Assembly: GCA_017303905.1 (NCBI GenBank)
Contig: JAFLBH010000001.1
Coordinates: forward strand, 907,809 to 971,808
Reading direction: 5' to 3'
DNA: 64,000 bases
From: Bacteroidota bacterium
GTDB lineage: Bacteria; Bacteroidota; Bacteroidia; B-17B0; Aurantibacillaceae
The notes under the pieces are model-generated. The model searched no databases. It had not been told where the DNA came from and saw nothing but the letters and a program-made list of their open reading frames with translations. Positions within the stretch are counted from its first letter, which is position 1. Each line of letters starts with the position of its first letter. This document shows, one piece after another, positions 17,713-25,860 of the stretch. A program made the position numbers and the translations under genes.

Positions 17713-18651
17713 ATGAAAATTGGTTTGGATATCATGGGTGGCGATTATGCACCCAAAAATTGTTTAGACGGTGCTATCCTCGCCGCTAAAGAACTTCCGT
17801 CTGATGCAATTATTGTTTTGATTGGTGATGAGGTGCATGCCAAAAAATATTTATCAGAGCAAAATGCCGACTTATCCCGCTTCGAATTTGTGCACACAAC
17901 AGAAGTTTTGGATATGGGCGCGCATCCAACAAAAGCACTGGCTCAAAAACCTAATAGCAGCATTGCCATTGGTTTCAAATTATTAAAAGACGAAAAAATT
18001 CATTCTTTCTCCAGTGCCGGCAACACAGGTGCCATGTTAGTTGGTTCGATGTTTTCTGTAAAGGCTGTGTCTGGAGTTATTCGTCCAAGCATTGCCAATC
18101 CTTTGCCAAAGGAAAATGGCGGTTGGGGTTTAATCTTAGATGTGGGCACCAATGCCGATTGTAAACCGGATGTGTTATACCAGTTCGGAATTTTAGGTTC
18201 TATTCTCGCCAAAGAAGTTTATAAAATTGAAAAACCAAAAGTCGCTCTTCTGAATATTGGTGAAGAGCCGGAAAAAGGAAATTTAGTAGCACAAGCAACT
18301 TACAACTTAATGAAGGATTCAAAAGATTTTCATTTTGTAGGTAATGTGGAAGGCCGCGATTTATTTAATGATAAAGCGGATGTAATCGTTTGTGAGGGCT
18401 TTACCGGCAATGTGGTGTTAAAAACAGCAGAAGCTTTTTATACCATGATGCGCAAACAAAAAATTAAAAACGACTATTTCGATAAGTTTAACTACGAGAT
18501 TTACGGTGGAACTCCGATTCTGGGAATTAACTCCAATGTATTAATCGCGCATGGTATTTCAAGTCCTACTGCTTTCAAAAACATGTTATTGTTAGCAAAG
18601 GATATTGTTAATGCTAATCTCAGTGAAAAAATTAAACAAGCATTTCAGTAA
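17713..18651 (+). CDS. plsX: Phosphate acyltransferase PlsX
   Basis: About 312 residues from ATG 17713 ([21 protein letters not shown]), the standard PlsX opening. Further hallmarks are [42 protein letters not shown] and [15 protein letters not shown]. PlsX converts acyl-ACP to acyl-phosphate for phosphatidic acid synthesis by PlsY. The stop overlaps the fabH start by one base (TAATG), so the two genes are translationally coupled. A longer in-frame reading from 17632 adds 27 residues unlike PlsX. Confidence 0.95.
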   Translation: MKIGLDIMGGDYAPKNCLDGAILAAKELPSDAIIVLIGDEVHAKKYLSEQNADLSRFEFVHTTEVLDMGAHPTKALAQKPNSSIAIGFKLLKDEKIHSFSSAGNTGAMLVGSMFSVKAVSGVIRPSIANPLPKENGGWGLILDVGTNADCKPDVLYQFGILGSILAKEVYKIEKPKVALLNIGEEPEKGNLVAQATYNLMKDSKDFHFVGNVEGRDLFNDKADVIVCEGFTGNVVLKTAEAFYTMMRKQKIKNDYFDKFNYEIYGGTPILGINSNVLIAHGISSPTAFKNMLLLAKDIVNANLSEKIKQAFQ

Positions 18652-19652
18652 TGATAAAAGCAGTTATAACAGCAGTTGGAGGTTACGTACCTGAATATAT
18701 TTTAACCAACGACGAACTCTCAACAATGGTAGAAACCAACGACGAGTGGATTACTACTCGTACCGGTATAAAAGAGAGAAGAATTTTAAAAGGTGAGGGC
18801 AGAGGCTTATCGGAAATGTGTGTTGGAGCCGCTAATGAAATTCTTAAAAAAAGAGGAATTTCCGCCGAAGAATTGGATTTGGTAATTGTTGGTACTATCA
18901 CCGGTGATTATGGATTTCCTTCTACTTCTAATGTAGTATGTGATAAAATCGGAGCTAAAAATGCATGGGGATTTGATTTATCTGCGGCTTGTTCAGGATT
19001 TATTTATGCTTTAGCAACAGGTGCTCAGTTTATTGAAACCGGTCGTTATAAAAAAGTAATGGTTATTGGTGGAGATAAAATGTCGTCTATCATCGATTAT
19101 ACCGATCGCGCTACGTGTATTATTTTCGGCGATGGAGCAGGTGCTGTTTTATTAGAGCCTACTACTGAAGACTTAGGTGTAAAGGATTTTATTTTAAAAG
19201 CTGATGGTGCAGGCAGAAACTATTTATGTATGCACGCCGGCGGTTCTGTACTTCCTGCCTCCCACGAAACTGTAGATAAACGCCAGCATTATGTATATCA
19301 GGAAGGGCAAGCTGTGTTTAAGTTTGCGGTGAAGGGTATGGCAGATGTGAGCGCTGAAATTTTAGAAAAAAACAATCTTACTTCTAATGATATTCAATGG
19401 TTAGTGCCACATCAGGCAAATAAGCGTATTGTAGATGCAACCGCGTCTAGAATTGGCCTGAATGAGGATAAAATCATGATGAACATTGAGCGATACGGCA
19501 ATACAACGGCCGGCACCATTCCTCTTTTGCTATGGGACTATGAAAAACAGCTGAAAAAGGGAGATAATCTGATTATTTCTGCCTTTGGTGGGGGCTTTAC
19601 CTGGGGTTCTGTATGGGTAAAATGGGCTTACGATGGCAGTAAAGTGAAATAA
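18651..19652 (+). CDS. fabH: 3-oxoacyl-ACP synthase III (KAS III)
   Basis: A 333-residue condensing enzyme that starts fatty-acid synthesis from acetyl-CoA and malonyl-ACP. The catalytic triad is visible: Cys114 in SAACSGF, His254 in VPHQANKRI and Asn284 in [26 protein letters not shown] near the start and the C-terminal [13 protein letters not shown] are typical. It is in an operon with plsX and closes at the terminator just after its stop. Confidence 0.96.
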   Translation: MIKAVITAVGGYVPEYILTNDELSTMVETNDEWITTRTGIKERRILKGEGRGLSEMCVGAANEILKKRGISAEELDLVIVGTITGDYGFPSTSNVVCDKIGAKNAWGFDLSAACSGFIYALATGAQFIETGRYKKVMVIGGDKMSSIIDYTDRATCIIFGDGAGAVLLEPTTEDLGVKDFILKADGAGRNYLCMHAGGSVLPASHETVDKRQHYVYQEGQAVFKFAVKGMADVSAEILEKNNLTSNDIQWLVPHQANKRIVDATASRIGLNEDKIMMNIERYGNTTAGTIPLLLWDYEKQLKKGDNLIISAFGGGFTWGSVWVKWAYDGSKVK

Positions 19653-19677
19653 AAAACTGTTTAAAATCAGTTTTTTC
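19650..19677 (+). terminator. Terminator after fabH
   Basis: AAAAAACTG at 19651-19659 pairs with CAGTTTTTT at 19668-19676. The stem begins within the fabH stop codon and ends in a T run. Confidence 0.75.
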
Positions 19678-19761
19678 CATCCTTAATGTGACTTTCGTCT
19701 CTTTCCTCTAATTTACTAGGTGTAATGACAATTATATGACAATAAAAAGCTTGTCAATAAC

Positions 19762-19769
19762 GACATTTG
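19762..19769 (+). promoter_or_regulatory. Possible -7 element of hemA (GACATTTG)
   Basis: GACATTTG resembles TAnnTTTG except for its first base. It ends 7 bases before the TTG start of hemA, so a transcript from it would be nearly leaderless. Confidence 0.35.
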
Positions 19770-19776
19770 TACCCGG

Positions 19777-21003
19777 TTGAACGCCTTTAAAGTCATATCC
19801 TTTAATCATCGCAATTTTCCTTTGGAAAAGTTAGCCCTTCTGCATTTAAATGAAGAGGCGCAAAGTCTGTTTTTAGGTAAACTAAAAGTTAATTTCAACT
19901 TCGATGAATTATTGCACTTAAGCACCTGCAACCGTGTCGAATTTTTTGTTTGTACGGATACTTTGTTGAACGAAACAACTATTCAAAATATTTTGAAGTT
20001 TGTTAATCCGCAATTATCTGTTTCAGATTTAAAACAATTTGCTTCTTCTGCTGAATTGTTTGAAGGGGATGAGGCAATCAATCACGTATTCGAATTAGCT
20101 TCCTCTTTAAAGTCTTTAGTAGTTGGCGAGCGCGAAATCATCACTCAAGTACGTAAAGCGTATGAATTATGTAATGGCTTAAATCTTACCGGTGATTTTA
20201 CTCGTTTATTAGTGAAACAAACCATCGAAACAGCAAAAGAAGTTTTTACAAATACCGATATAGCAAAAAATCCTGTATCAGTTGTTTCATTAGCTTACCG
20301 TCAACTTCGCGATTTGGGAATAAAGAACGAAGCAAAAATTATCATGGTGGGTTCAGGAGAAACTAACACCAATATGGCAAACTATTTACAAAAACATAAG
20401 TACGCTAATTTTACCATATTTAACAGAACGCTTTCAAACGCCGAAACATTAGCACAAAAATTAAATGCCACGGCTTTTTCTTTAAACGATTTAACTACTT
20501 ACAATAAAGGATTTGATGTACTCATTACGTGTACAGGTTCTACAGAACCAGTAATAACTGATTCAGTTTATCAAACAATAAAAGCAGGCGATAACACTAA
20601 AAAAGTAATTATCGATTTGGCTTTACCTGCTGACGTCGATAAACAAGTGATTGAAAATAATAACATCCATTATATCGATATTAATTCACTTAAATCTCAG
20701 GCTGAAAAAAATCTTGACTTGAGAAAAGGTGAAGTGGATAAATGCCGCGCTATTATTAAAACTAAACTCGAAGAATTCATTTCACTTTACAATGAGCGCA
20801 AAATTGAATTAGCATTCGGTGAAATTCCAAAACAAGTAAAGGCCATTAAGGAATTGGCTATGAATGAAGTTTTTTCAAAGGAAATTAATTCGCTCGATGA
20901 TAAAAGCAAAGAAGTGCTTGATAAAGTTTTAAATTACGTAGAGAAAAAATACAATGCCGTGGCCATGAAAACGGCGAAAGAAGTACTGCTAAGTAAAGAT
21001 TAG
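19777..21003 (+). CDS. hemA: Glutamyl-tRNA reductase
   Basis: A 408-residue enzyme of the C5 heme pathway that reduces glutamyl-tRNA to glutamate-1-semialdehyde. The catalytic Cys51 sits in HLSTCNRVEFF. LVVGEREIITQVRKAYE and the NADPH-binding segment IIMVGSGETNTNMANYL follow, then the dimerisation region at the end. The start is TTG 19777: no ATG lies in frame upstream, and the protein opening NAFKVISFNHRNFPLE fits the family start. hemCD follows after one base. The partner aminotransferase hemL is not in this window. Confidence 0.93.
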   Translation: MNAFKVISFNHRNFPLEKLALLHLNEEAQSLFLGKLKVNFNFDELLHLSTCNRVEFFVCTDTLLNETTIQNILKFVNPQLSVSDLKQFASSAELFEGDEAINHVFELASSLKSLVVGEREIITQVRKAYELCNGLNLTGDFTRLLVKQTIETAKEVFTNTDIAKNPVSVVSLAYRQLRDLGIKNEAKIIMVGSGETNTNMANYLQKHKYANFTIFNRTLSNAETLAQKLNATAFSLNDLTTYNKGFDVLITCTGSTEPVITDSVYQTIKAGDNTKKVIIDLALPADVDKQVIENNNIHYIDINSLKSQAEKNLDLRKGEVDKCRAIIKTKLEEFISLYNERKIELAFGEIPKQVKAIKELAMNEVFSKEINSLDDKSKEVLDKVLNYVEKKYNAVAMKTAKEVLLSKD

Positions 21004-21004
21004 A

Positions 21005-22585
21005 ATGAAAATTATTATCGGTACGCGAGGAAGCGAATTAGCACTTTGGCAGGCCAATTACACAAAAAATTTATTGGAGAAAAAAGGTTGCGAAGTAGAA
21101 CTGAAAATCATCAGTACTTCAGGCGATCGAACGCAACAATGGAATACCAGTTTTGATAAGCTGGAAGGAAAAGGATTTTTTACGAAGGAATTAGAAGAAG
21201 AATTGCTCGCAGGTACAATTGATTTAGCCGTGCATTCACATAAAGATTTACCTACTACTAATCCCGACGGACTAATTATTGCAGGAGTATCTCACCGTGA
21301 AGATCCTTCTGAATTATTGTTGATTCGAAAGGACGCGGTGGATGATAATAAAAAATTTAATTTAAAGGATAAGGCACTGGTTGGTACATCATCGGCTCGT
21401 CGTAAATCTCAGTTATTAGCTTTCCGGCCGGATGTAGAATTGAAAGATTTGAGAGGGAATGTTCCCACTCGCATTAAAAAGTTGGCGGAAAAACAATACG
21501 ATGCTATTCTGTTAGCAGCGGCGGGTGTAGAACGTTTAGGAATTGATCTCAATGAATTTCATGTCGAACGTTTATCGCCCACCGAATTCATTCCTGCTCC
21601 TGCGCAAGGTGTTTTAGCTTGGCAGATAAAAGAGAATAATAATAAATTACTCGATCTGATTGACGAGATAAATGATTTGGATGTTTTAATCCGTATCAAC
21701 ATCGAACGCCGTGTATTAAATTTATTTGACGGTGGTTGTCAGTTACCCCTCGGTGTGTATTGTGAAACTGAAAAAGATGATGAAGACCGTTTCAAATTTA
21801 AAACCTGGGTTAGTATTGCTTCGTCGTGGAATGCAATGCCAAAACAACTTTATTTTGAAACGTATAATACGGATGGTTTCTCCGATAAAATAGTTGATCA
21901 CATTCAATCTCTTCAGGCAAAGAAAGTTTTTATAACACGTCAGGTGAACGATAAAGATTTTTTACCTCGTGCTTTAAGCGGAATTGGTTATGGCTTGGTA
22001 GCAAAGAGTTTAATAGAGTTTAAACAAATTTCCCTTAAGGAATTACCACAAACGGAGTGGTTATTTTTCAGCAGTAAGCATGCTGTGCGGTATTTCTTTA
22101 ACCAAAAACCTTCTCTTGGAAAAGTAAAAATCGGTTGTGTAGGTAAAGCTACTTCAGATGAATTGAGAAAATTTGGTTTGCGCGCTGATTTTATCGGACA
22201 AAGCACGGATACAAAATTAATCGGTAAGCAATTTGCTGCCAAAGTTGGAAACACCAAGGTTTTATTTCCAATTGCCAAGGATAGTTTGATGAGTATACAA
22301 AACCAATTTCCTAAGAGGGAAAATGCAATAAGTATTCCCGTGTATGCAACATTAAAGCATAGTGTAGAAATTGATCCTTCAACGCACATCATCATTTTTA
22401 CGAGTCCTAGTAATGTTGATGCGTATTTCGAAAAAAATAAATTAAGCAGCACTCAATTTGCAGTCGCCATGGGCGATGCGACTAAGAATGCGCTTGTGAA
22501 AAAGGGAGTGAAAGAAACACAAATCACTACAACGACTTCATTCGATGATCTTGGTTTATTCCGCGCCGTTTTGAACTTTAACTAA
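21005..22585 (+). CDS. hemCD: Fused porphobilinogen deaminase / uroporphyrinogen-III synthase
   Basis: One 526-residue reading frame. Residues 1-305 are hydroxymethylbilane synthase: MKIIIGTRGSELALWQAN, the catalytic-region VHSHKDLPT, SSARRKSQLLAFRPD, and the dipyrromethane-cofactor Cys245 in FDGGCQLPLG. Residues about 306-526 form a HemD-like domain: KKVFITRQ opening, WLFFSSKHAVRYFF, CVGKATSDELRKFG, IIFTSPSNVDAYF and VAMGDATKNAL, the typical phrase order of uroporphyrinogen-III synthase. Two consecutive pathway steps are thus in one chain, which could pass unstable hydroxymethylbilane directly between sites. I see no stop or frame change at the junction. Confidence 0.92.
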   Translation: MKIIIGTRGSELALWQANYTKNLLEKKGCEVELKIISTSGDRTQQWNTSFDKLEGKGFFTKELEEELLAGTIDLAVHSHKDLPTTNPDGLIIAGVSHREDPSELLLIRKDAVDDNKKFNLKDKALVGTSSARRKSQLLAFRPDVELKDLRGNVPTRIKKLAEKQYDAILLAAAGVERLGIDLNEFHVERLSPTEFIPAPAQGVLAWQIKENNNKLLDLIDEINDLDVLIRINIERRVLNLFDGGCQLPLGVYCETEKDDEDRFKFKTWVSIASSWNAMPKQLYFETYNTDGFSDKIVDHIQSLQAKKVFITRQVNDKDFLPRALSGIGYGLVAKSLIEFKQISLKELPQTEWLFFSSKHAVRYFFNQKPSLGKVKIGCVGKATSDELRKFGLRADFIGQSTDTKLIGKQFAAKVGNTKVLFPIAKDSLMSIQNQFPKRENAISIPVYATLKHSVEIDPSTHIIIFTSPSNVDAYFEKNKLSSTQFAVAMGDATKNALVKKGVKETQITTTTSFDDLGLFRAVLNFN

Positions 22586-22604
22586 TTTTTTGCATTTTTA
22601 AACA

Positions 22605-23285
22605 ATGGTCCCTTTCCAAAATCCAAGCATTGAACTTTTTGGTTTAAGAATTGATGAACCCATTACTGTTCTAACAGATATGATGGTGGCCACTGTTGGT
22701 TTTATCGCGTATTTTAACACGAATTCTTCATCTAACTCACGAGCAGTTCAATTATACAGGTACTTTTTTTTATTTACCGCGTTGTCAACTCTTGTCGCAG
22801 GATTTATCGGACATGCATTTGCCTACAAAGTGGGATTCGAGTGGCGGATGATTGGTTGGTTGTTTGGTGTTGCAGGTGTCGCTTTCGCTCAATTTGCGGT
22901 TCTTCATCATACAACAGATAGTATTGGTAAAAAAGCATATTCAGCGCTTCGCATTTTTAATATTATCGAATTGGTCATCATTGTTTTTGTACTGGCTTTT
23001 TATCGAACTTTTGTAATTGTAGAAATACAAGCTGCCATTGGTTTAGTGTTGATGGTATTGATTTTGGAAATCATTCATTACAATAAAACAAAATCCGGTT
23101 TCAGTATGGGATTAATTATTGGTATCGGCATTACCATATTGGCAGTTGTAAGTCATGTTGCTAAACTCGCTATTTCCAATTGGTTTAACCACATGGATCT
23201 TGGTCATGTATTAATGGCAATTTCATTGTATGTAATGTATAGAGGATTACAATCCGAACAAAAACTTAATCCGGTAACAATATGA
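22605..23285 (+). CDS. Unknown seven-helix membrane protein within the heme operon
   Basis: A 226-residue protein with about seven hydrophobic helices and little outside the membrane. Histidines sit at or in several helices (GHAFAYKVG, VLHHTTD, EIIHYNKT, SHVAKLAISNWFNHMDLGH). I do not recognise the family. It starts 19 bases after hemCD and its stop overlaps the hemB start by 4 bases (ATGA), so its translation is coupled to heme synthesis. A role in heme or tetrapyrrole handling at the membrane is suggested only by position and histidines. Confidence 0.8.
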   Translation: MVPFQNPSIELFGLRIDEPITVLTDMMVATVGFIAYFNTNSSSNSRAVQLYRYFFLFTALSTLVAGFIGHAFAYKVGFEWRMIGWLFGVAGVAFAQFAVLHHTTDSIGKKAYSALRIFNIIELVIIVFVLAFYRTFVIVEIQAAIGLVLMVLILEIIHYNKTKSGFSMGLIIGIGITILAVVSHVAKLAISNWFNHMDLGHVLMAISLYVMYRGLQSEQKLNPVTI

Positions 23286-24253
23286 TAACACATCGTCCGC
23301 GCCGCAATCGCAAAAGCGAAGTAATACGAAAATTAGTGCAGGAAAATGAAGTAACGGTAAACGATTTTATTTTTCCACTTTTTCTAATCGATGGAAAAAA
23401 TAAAAAATCGGAAGTTGCTTCCATGCCGGGAATATTCAGATTTTCATCTGATTTATTATTAAAGGAAATTGAGTCATGTTTAAATTTGGGGATTAATACA
23501 TTTGCTTTATTCCCTAACATCGAAGAAAAATTAAAAGACAAGAAAGCCACTGAGAGTTGGAATAAAAAGGGATTGTATTTGCGTACCTTAACTGAGGTTA
23601 AGAAAAAATTTCCGGAGGCTGTTATCATGACGGATGTTGCTATGGATCCATATAGCAGCGACGGGCACGATGGTATAGTTAAGAACGGAGAAATATTAAA
23701 TGATGAAACATTGGAGGTGCTTGGAAAGATGGCACTTGCTCAAGCTCAATGCGGAGCGGATATCATTGGTCCCAGTGACATGATGGATGGACGCGTGGCA
23801 CACCTGCGCGATGTGTTAGATGACAATGGATTTACGAATGTGTCTATTATGAGTTATACGGCTAAGTATGCCAGCGCATTTTATGGACCGTTCAGAGATG
23901 CGTTGGACAGTGCTCCTAAATTTGGTGATAAAAAAACCTATCAAATGAATCCTGCAAATAGTAAGGAAGCTTTATTAGAGGCAGAATTAGATTTTTCTGA
24001 GGGAGCGGATTTTTTAATGGTAAAGCCGGCACTATCATATTTGGATATTATTAAATCATTAAACGATAATTTTGTATTACCAATTGCTGCATATAATGTT
24101 AGTGGTGAATATGCTATGGTGAAGGCAGCGGCACAAAAGGGATGGATTGATAATAAAAAAATTCGCGATGAAATTTTACTTAGTATAAAACGCGCCGGAG
24201 CTTCTGTTATACTTACTTACTTCGCCAAAGAATGGGCCTTAGACCATAAATAA
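23282..24253 (+). CDS. hemB: Delta-aminolevulinic acid dehydratase (porphobilinogen synthase), Asp-type metal site
   Basis: A 323-residue enzyme that joins two 5-aminolevulinate molecules to porphobilinogen. The Schiff-base lysines are Lys195 (SYTAKYASAFYGPFR) and Lys248 (FLMVKPALSYLD). In the metal segment TDVAMDPYSSDGHDG, residues 120, 122 and 130 are Ala, Asp and Asp where the zinc enzymes have three Cys. It therefore belongs to the class that does not use the active-site zinc and is usually magnesium-stimulated. It overlaps the upstream membrane-protein gene by 4 bases and abuts aroK. Confidence 0.95.
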   Translation: MITHRPRRNRKSEVIRKLVQENEVTVNDFIFPLFLIDGKNKKSEVASMPGIFRFSSDLLLKEIESCLNLGINTFALFPNIEEKLKDKKATESWNKKGLYLRTLTEVKKKFPEAVIMTDVAMDPYSSDGHDGIVKNGEILNDETLEVLGKMALAQAQCGADIIGPSDMMDGRVAHLRDVLDDNGFTNVSIMSYTAKYASAFYGPFRDALDSAPKFGDKKTYQMNPANSKEALLEAELDFSEGADFLMVKPALSYLDIIKSLNDNFVLPIAAYNVSGEYAMVKAAAQKGWIDNKKIRDEILLSIKRAGASVILTYFAKEWALDHK

Positions 24254-24787
24254 ATGGAGATACCAAAAAAAATATTCATCATGGGCTTTATGGGTTGTGG
24301 GAAATCAACGCATGGAAAGAAATTAGCCAAAGCATTAAACCGACCTTTCGTTGATTTGGATCATTATATCGAACGTAAGGAAGATAAATCTATTCCTGAA
24401 ATTTTTAAGCACAAAGGCGAAGAATATTTCAGAGCAAAGGAAAGCGAATACTTAGAGCAAGTTGTTCGTCGCTATGATAGTTCGGTAATTTCTTTAGGTG
24501 GTGGGACACCTTGTTTCAATAACAATGATGAGTTTATTTTTAAATCCGGCTTAGCAATTTATGTGAGTATGCCACCCGAGGCATTATTACATCGCTTAAG
24601 TCAGTCGGAAAATAAGCGGCCTTTACTTACCGGCAAAAATGAGGAGGAAAATCTGGCGATTATAAAATCCTTGCTTCAGCAAAGGGAAAGCACCTATGAA
24701 AAAGCGCCAATAAAAGTTAAGGGCATTGATCTTACTACCGAAAAAATTCTGGAAGAATTATCTTTGTTTATTGGTAAGAGTCAGTAA
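24254..24787 (+). CDS. aroK: Shikimate kinase
   Basis: A 177-residue nucleoside-monophosphate-kinase-fold enzyme that phosphorylates shikimate for aromatic amino-acid synthesis. The P-loop GFMGCGKS is at residues 11-18, followed by FVDLDHYIERKE (the shikimate-binding Asp), FRAKESEYLE, SLGGGTPCF and the lid region NKRPLLTG. It begins immediately after the hemB stop codon and is probably part of the same transcript. Confidence 0.94.
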   Translation: MEIPKKIFIMGFMGCGKSTHGKKLAKALNRPFVDLDHYIERKEDKSIPEIFKHKGEEYFRAKESEYLEQVVRRYDSSVISLGGGTPCFNNNDEFIFKSGLAIYVSMPPEALLHRLSQSENKRPLLTGKNEEENLAIIKSLLQQRESTYEKAPIKVKGIDLTTEKILEELSLFIGKSQ

Positions 24788-25700
24788 ATATCCAATTGTT
24801 TTTCTATACTTTTTATTCTTAGAACACTTTTCTTTTGCCCAATTTTATCGTGCTGAAAATTTCGGTTTAGCAGTTGGCGCTTCCATTTCAGTCGGAAATA
24901 AAGTACAACGAATCGGTATTAATCTTAATGCCTACTATTATTATGATTTTGCCCAGGTAAATGCAGAAGTTCGGTTATATCATTATTTGAAAAACCTTGG
25001 ACCATCTATTGAACATAACGAAGCTGTAGTGTCCGGAGGGTTAGTTTTGTCAGCAGGAAAGAAACAAGATTTTTTTAATCCTTTTGTTAATGTGTATTCA
25101 AATCAAACCAATCGGAAATACAGCATTGCCTATGCTTACAATGCGTACTTCAATAAAATAAAAACAAAGCAACAAACCGGAATTATTGCCTTGCAATTCG
25201 ATGCTGTTTCATTGATATCTGAAAATGACTTATATGCACGGCCAACGCTTGATCGTTTTCGAACCGGAGCATTTTTAATTCAATACCAATATCAAAATAT
25301 TTTTCAGGCTGCTATTAATTGCACCATGTGGACCGGACAAATGGGTAATGCGGTGAGAGATGATAAAACATTTCCGCATATTGGTTACATGGATACAATT
25401 GGTGGCGTGTATACAAACTATTCGCACGGATTACTAAGCGCTCAAGTGAAAGCAAATATTGGTTACGCGCAGAATGTTCAGGCAAACATCGGAATTGATG
25501 CGGAGCACGTGAGAAATTTTGTTCAAAACAGGTTGTTTCATGATATGATTTTTATTCCAAGAAAATGGTTCACACCTATCAATTGTCACATACCCATGTT
25601 AGATGAAAATAACATGCAGTTTTTGTATAAAAAAGACCAAAAAATCAAGCGGCCAACCGTTTATTGGAATGCTGCCAGTAACTCTTCAGCGTTCTATTAA
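24771..25700 (+). CDS. Putative outer-membrane protein, family unknown
   Basis: About 309 residues if TTG 24771 is the start. This gives a good signal peptide (MVRVSKYPIVFLYFLFLEHFSFAQ), and mature residues then begin FYRAENFGLAVGASISVG. An in-frame start 45 bases further up is possible but runs deep into aroK. The mature part is rich in Tyr, Asn and alternating hydrophobic strands (LNAYYYYDFAQVNAEVRLYHYL), which suggests a beta-barrel. I do not recognise a family. It overlaps the aroK end and is probably co-transcribed. Confidence 0.68.
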   Translation: MVRVSKYPIVFLYFLFLEHFSFAQFYRAENFGLAVGASISVGNKVQRIGINLNAYYYYDFAQVNAEVRLYHYLKNLGPSIEHNEAVVSGGLVLSAGKKQDFFNPFVNVYSNQTNRKYSIAYAYNAYFNKIKTKQQTGIIALQFDAVSLISENDLYARPTLDRFRTGAFLIQYQYQNIFQAAINCTMWTGQMGNAVRDDKTFPHIGYMDTIGGVYTNYSHGLLSAQVKANIGYAQNVQANIGIDAEHVRNFVQNRLFHDMIFIPRKWFTPINCHIPMLDENNMQFLYKKDQKIKRPTVYWNAASNSSAFY

Positions 25701-25718
25701 TTACCTGAAAATGAGCCG
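25701..25718 (+). promoter_or_regulatory. Upstream motif shared by two giant adhesin genes (copy 1)
   Basis: TTACCTGAAAATGAGCCG lies just after the previous stop and 142 bases before the giant gene. It recurs with one extra base at 57567-57585, upstream of the 57661 giant. Both genes also carry TACATTTAG shortly before the ATG (25837-25845 and 57634-57642). A role in co-regulation is inference. Confidence 0.4.
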
Positions 25719-25860
25719 CCGATTTCCTGTAATGGTCTCCCTTTCGAGCGTAACTCAGCCCCCATTGAGCTAAATACACCTATAAATTAGCCTATAATCT
25801 TACTTGTTTAAAGCTATTTTCTATATTAGAGTGTTATACATTTAGAAATCCCCTCTCCCC

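Noticed and set aside
21988..22452. 154-codon minus-strand frame within hemCD
   Set aside because: It lies fully opposite the HemD domain, whose family phrases are clear; the antisense product has no recognisable feature.
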